IMG/VR virus record: IMGVR_UViG_3300022602_000029
Span: 124,001 to 188,000 of that record
DNA length: 64,000 nt
Source: a virus
Strand: one strand, 5' to 3'
In this document: in pieces, positions 61,211 through 64,000 of the stretch
How positions within the stretch are numbered: the stretch's first letter is position 1
How the letters are laid out: the number at the start of each line of letters is the position of its first letter
The notes under the pieces: model-generated
Told to the model about the DNA's origin: nothing
Databases searched by the model: none
What the model saw: the letters and a program-made list of their open reading frames with translations, nothing else
Program-made: the position numbers and the translations under genes

Positions 61211-61924
61211 ATGGATTACAAAAAACATTACGATCTGCTTATAGAAAGAAGTCAAAATAGGGTTTTAGAAGGATATACTGAAAGGCATCATATAATTCCT
61301 AAATGCCTTAATGGATCTGATGATGTATCTAATATTGCTATTTTATCCCCTGAAGAGCATTTTTTAGCGCATCTACTTTTGGTAAAAATTTATCCAAACT
61401 GCCAGCCTTTAGTAAATGCCGCAATCATCATGACTACTCATCATACTACGCAGAGAGCCAATAACAAATTGTTTGGGTGGTTAAGACGACGAGCATCAGA
61501 AGCAATGAAACAGCGAATAAAAGAAAACGGTCATCCCAGAGGCTTTTTAGGAAAAAAACATACAGGTGATGCTCTAGAAAAAGTAAAGTCTGCACAAAGG
61601 TCATCTGCTATTGCTAAAAGAGTTAAGATCTATGCGTATAATATGGACGGAACTTTTTACAAAGACTATGACTCTATTAATGAGTGTGCTGACGATTTAC
61701 AAACAAGCCCATCTAATGTAAAATATACAGCAGATGGAGAATTTAAGCACTGCCGAGGAAAACAGCTTAGGTACAATTATCAAGAGGTTATTGAAAAATA
61801 CATTCATCCAAACTCTAATAAAAAATTAGAAAGTATTTGCCCGCATTGTAGTAAAATAGGATCAGGACCTATAATGAAGCGTTTTCACTTTGATAAATGT
61901 AAACATAAAAGAGATAAAAAATGA
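61211..61924 (+). CDS. HNH homing-type endonuclease between nrdA and nrdB
   Basis: 237 residues. TERHHIIPKCLNGSDDVSNI and LSPEEHFLAHLLLVKI are the HNH with the following EHFxAH helix of phage HNH genes; YAYNMDGTFYKDYDSINECA and DDLQTSPSNVKYTADGEFKH fit a NUMOD-type DNA-recognition repeat. The end has CPHCSKIGSGPIMKRFHFDK with a Cys/His pair and could hold zinc. It sits between two essential genes and overlaps nrdB by 4 bases, typical of a mobile intron-less homing endonuclease. Codon use looks AT-richer than nrdA and nrdB. Confidence 0.9.
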   Translation: MDYKKHYDLLIERSQNRVLEGYTERHHIIPKCLNGSDDVSNIAILSPEEHFLAHLLLVKIYPNCQPLVNAAIIMTTHHTTQRANNKLFGWLRRRASEAMKQRIKENGHPRGFLGKKHTGDALEKVKSAQRSSAIAKRVKIYAYNMDGTFYKDYDSINECADDLQTSPSNVKYTADGEFKHCRGKQLRYNYQEVIEKYIHPNSNKKLESICPHCSKIGSGPIMKRFHFDKCKHKRDKK

Positions 61925-63018
61925 GTAAAGAACAATACGACCTATCCACACCCACCAACTACTTAAAGAGACGCATGTTCCTTGATGGAACAGTTACAGT
62001 ACAACGTTTCGAAGAATACCGACAACCTAAGGTAGCCAAATACGAAGAATTGGCAAGAGGTTTCTTCTGGGTGCCAGAAGAGATATCACTTACTAAAGAT
62101 AAGATCGACCACAAGGAGGCCAGTGATGCTGTCAAGCATATTTTTACTAGTAATCTACTCCGTCAGACTGCTCTGGATAGTATCCAAGGCCGCGCACCAA
62201 ATCAGGTCTTTGGACCAGTAGTAAGCATTCCAGAGTTGGAAGCATTGATCAGTAACTGGAGTTTCTTTGAAACGAATATTCATAGCAAGTCTTATAGTCA
62301 TATCATCCGTAACGTCTATGGTGTACCAAAGGATGAATTCAACAAGATACACGATACAGCAGAGATAATCAGCATGGCCTCGAACATAGGCAAATACTAT
62401 GAAGACCTGCATATACTAAACTGTTTTAAACAGGTCAGTCCCGGAACTGTACAGGAAGACAGCCATATTAAAGCAATCTGGCTAGCACTTAATGCCAGCT
62501 ACGCCTTAGAAGCACTGCGCTTTATGGTGTCATTTGCTACAAGCCTGGCTATGGTAGAGAACAAGATCTATATCGGTAATGGCAATATCATCAGTTTGAT
62601 ACTGCAGGATGAGATATTACACGCAGAGTGGACTGCCTTTATCATCAATCAAGTGGTTAAAGAGGATGAGCGGTTTGTCAAGGCCAAAGCTGAGTGCGAA
62701 CAGGAAGTATATGACATGTATATGAGTGTTATCTCGGAGGAAAAGGCTTGGGCTGATTATCTGTTTATCAAAGGTCCTGTCATCGGATTGAATGCGGCTA
62801 TATTAAAAGATTTCGTTGATTACACAGCATTCGCCCGATTGAAAGAGATAGGAATCAAATATGAAGCCGATCATCCTCGCCAAAGTCCTATACCTTGGTT
62901 CAACAAGCACGTAAATATCAATAAGAAACAATCAGCACTGCAGGAGACCGAAAGCACCAACTATGTGATCGGTGTCATGAGCGATGCTGTTGAGTATGAC
63001 GATCTACCAGATCTATAA
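61921..63018 (+). CDS. nrdB: Class Ia ribonucleotide reductase, small subunit
   Basis: 365 residues. ALDSIQGRAPN (metal Asp), FFETNIHSKSYSHIIRN (Glu, His and the radical Tyr), SYALEALRFMVSFATSL (Glu) and ILQDEILHAEW (Glu and His) are the di-iron and tyrosyl-radical site. Compared with E. coli, where the segment reads SETIHSRSY, there is one extra residue (ETNIHSKSY) between the Glu and His ligands. The radical Tyr is kept. The ATG overlaps the HNH stop as ATGA and has only a weak ribosome-binding site, so translation may depend on coupling. Confidence 0.96.
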   Translation: MSKEQYDLSTPTNYLKRRMFLDGTVTVQRFEEYRQPKVAKYEELARGFFWVPEEISLTKDKIDHKEASDAVKHIFTSNLLRQTALDSIQGRAPNQVFGPVVSIPELEALISNWSFFETNIHSKSYSHIIRNVYGVPKDEFNKIHDTAEIISMASNIGKYYEDLHILNCFKQVSPGTVQEDSHIKAIWLALNASYALEALRFMVSFATSLAMVENKIYIGNGNIISLILQDEILHAEWTAFIINQVVKEDERFVKAKAECEQEVYDMYMSVISEEKAWADYLFIKGPVIGLNAAILKDFVDYTAFARLKEIGIKYEADHPRQSPIPWFNKHVNINKKQSALQETESTNYVIGVMSDAVEYDDLPDL

Positions 63019-63027
63019 GGAGTTAAA

Positions 63028-63258
63028 ATGAAAGCAATAGTTTGGTCCAAATATCATTGTCCGTATTGTGAGCAGGCAAAAAACCTGCTCAAGACAAAAG
63101 GATATGCTATCGAAGAGCGCAAAATCGGAGATGGCTATACGAAAGAAGAGTTATTAGAATCAGTGCCTAACGCTAGGACGGTGCCTCAGATATTCTTAGA
63201 TGGAGCACTTATAGGCGGCTTCGATGACCTACGCAAACATTTCAATACGGTGATATGA
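63028..63258 (+). CDS. Glutaredoxin
   Basis: 76 residues. SKYHCPYCEQAKNLLKTKGY has the CPYC redox pair, RTVPQIFLDGALIGGFDDLR the cis-Pro loop and the GGFDDL helix. It would re-reduce NrdA, whose gene is just upstream. Normal length and intact residues. AAGGAGTT precedes the ATG. Overlaps the next gene by 4 bases. Confidence 0.95.
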   Translation: MKAIVWSKYHCPYCEQAKNLLKTKGYAIEERKIGDGYTKEELLESVPNARTVPQIFLDGALIGGFDDLRKHFNTVI

Positions 63259-63776
63259 TGACCTGGTGGCCCACCGTGACCGATGGAAACAAAATCACCG
63301 TGACTGATAAGAGCGATGATAGTGCTACGGGTTTAATAGCTCAGAATGTCAGTGACGTTTTACCAGAAGCGATCTTAGAAGATCTATTAACTATATCATC
63401 TACTACCGGTTCAGGATCAGGCAGCCTTTTAGGTAGTGGATTAAATTCAACTTACCAGTGGAATACAGCTAATAACTATCATCAGGTAGTAGTCAATAAT
63501 CAGCCTTCCTATGTCTATCAAACGAATGGTTATAGTAACATAACAACCGGTACGCCCGGTATACGAGTCACAGGCGATGCTGAGTTTGATGGAGATGTCA
63601 AAATCAAAGGCGTCAACATCACTGAGACCATAGAAAAGATAAACGCTAGATTGGGTATACTGGTTCCTGACCCTGACAAGCTAGAACATTTTGAAGCACT
63701 CAAGAAAGCCTACGCACACTACAAAACTTTGGAAGCCTTATGCGAACTTCCGATAGAAGAAAAAGATGACAAGTGA
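63255..63776 (+). CDS. Virion-type protein
   Basis: 173 residues; ATG 63255 or 63258 (MMTWWPTVTDGNKITVTDKS). GLIAQNVSDVLPEAI is loosely similar to the GxxAQEL segment of S74 and other fibre chaperone domains. Then a Ser/Gly/Tyr/Asn-rich part (TGSGSGSLLGSGLNSTYQWN) and a helical C-terminus (KINARLGILVPDPDKLEHFE). It may be a small fibre or chaperone; I cannot prove the S74 link. Overlaps glutaredoxin and the next micro-gene. Confidence 0.55.
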   Translation: MMTWWPTVTDGNKITVTDKSDDSATGLIAQNVSDVLPEAILEDLLTISSTTGSGSGSLLGSGLNSTYQWNTANNYHQVVVNNQPSYVYQTNGYSNITTGTPGIRVTGDAEFDGDVKIKGVNITETIEKINARLGILVPDPDKLEHFEALKKAYAHYKTLEALCELPIEEKDDK

Positions 63777-63921
63777 AGAGTTGAAAAAAATCACCGATCT
63801 AGAAAGACAGTTGAAACTTTTAACCCAACAGGTCTTTGAGTTAAATAAACGCATGCAGTGGCTTGAGCGAGAAAATGGTCGCCGTAAAGCCGAGATACAA
63901 CAAGCACAACGCAAAGGATAA
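63766..63921 (+). CDS. 51-residue coiled-coil protein
   Basis: ATG 63766, overlapping the previous gene end by 11 bases. MTSEELKKITDLERQLKLLT then QQVFELNKRMQWLERENGRR and KAEIQQAQRKG is one long coiled-coil helix, which would form a dimer or trimer. No family recognised. The next gene starts two bases later, so it is coupled. Confidence 0.55.
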   Translation: MTSEELKKITDLERQLKLLTQQVFELNKRMQWLERENGRRKAEIQQAQRKG

Positions 63922-63922
63922 T

Positions 63923-64000
63923 ATGCTTTTACAAAAACAGATAGCACCAAATGATGTAGTAAGCATCAAACTGATCAATGGAGATGAGTTGATCGCACGC
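63923..64000 (+). CDS. LSm-like phage protein, 3' end beyond the window
   Basis: Twenty-six residues visible (MLLQKQIAPNDVVSIKLING then DELIAR). The VVSIKLINGDELIAR pattern is typical of Sm-like barrel starts and of small proteins in marine T4-like phages. ATG 63923 follows the previous stop by two bases. Only the beginning can be seen. Confidence 0.6.
   Translation, partial: MLLQKQIAPNDVVSIKLINGDELIAR

Noticed and set aside
1-64000. Bacterial chromosome or prophage interpretation
   Set aside because: No integrase, attachment site or host housekeeping operons; late T4-type promoters, fibres and phage nrd genes run through the window. A lytic phage is the simpler view.
1-64000. Known anti-phage defence system in the window
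   Set aside because: No restriction-modification, CBASS, Thoeris, retron or toxin-antitoxin genes are recognisable; the two HNH genes and the secreted nuclease look phage-type.

Overview
The window looks like part of the genome of a large, AT-rich, T4-like tailed phage (or a very close uncultivated relative), probably infecting an aquatic proteobacterium. The phage evidence is: a long run of tail-fibre, lectin-fold and tailspike genes; T4-type late promoters of the form NATAAATA in front of structural genes; an ATP-dependent DNA ligase; nrdA and nrdB with an HNH endonuclease gene wedged between them; a glutaredoxin; free-standing HNH genes; and several proteins whose first ~10 residues look like T4 capsid-targeting leaders (MKTFRDYLKE and similar). 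The proteobacterial-host guess rests on class Ia NrdA/NrdB, an IscU that keeps the HscA-recognition LPPVK motif, A-type Fe-S carriers, CspA and IF-1. The major capsid, portal, terminase and polymerase genes are not in the window, so the taxonomy is inference.

Layout: 1-1195 holds two small phage proteins, the first cut by the window edge. 1250-3788 holds a nucleotide-sugar dehydrogenase, an unknown protein and two oxygenase-like double-stranded beta-helix proteins. 3827-25663 is one very long, tightly overlapped plus-strand cluster. It contains seven radical-SAM enzymes, several with SPASM-like cysteine tails, and a protein with about 33 cysteines and CTCNCNY repeats fused to an S74 self-cleaving chaperone domain. 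It also has sugar-transfer and sugar-modifying enzymes, two paralogous U32-like proteins, a split transketolase flanking a flavin-dependent halogenase, three HxH-type oxygenase-like proteins (one divergent), NAD-dependent epimerase folds, a CMP-sugar synthetase-like enzyme and a PIG-L deacetylase. 25608-27152 on the minus strand holds a NodB-like deacetylase, a sulfotransferase and an A-type Fe-S carrier. 27192-30724 holds a small exported protein, IscU, a second A-type carrier, DNA ligase, IF-1 and an HNH nuclease. 30779-44718 is the adhesion region: tail fibres, LamG-like proteins and other virion proteins. 44763-55804 holds a secreted nuclease, CspA, putative internal head proteins including a zinc metallopeptidase, a small minus-strand operon (GNAT plus micro-proteins) and assorted structural or unknown proteins. 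55835-64000 holds a PD-(D/E)XK nuclease, a pectate-lyase-fold tailspike, nrdA, HNH, nrdB, glutaredoxin and small structural or unknown proteins.

The most striking possibility is a phage-borne post-translational modification and glycan-decoration island. Several radical-SAM enzymes sit beside the Cys-rich, S74-tailed protein, which would be a natural substrate for thioether or other crosslinking. Sugar, halogen and sulfate chemistry is encoded alongside, and a phage-encoded Fe-S scaffold with two carriers could supply the many clusters these enzymes need. No step of this has been tested here; it is inference from gene content and order.
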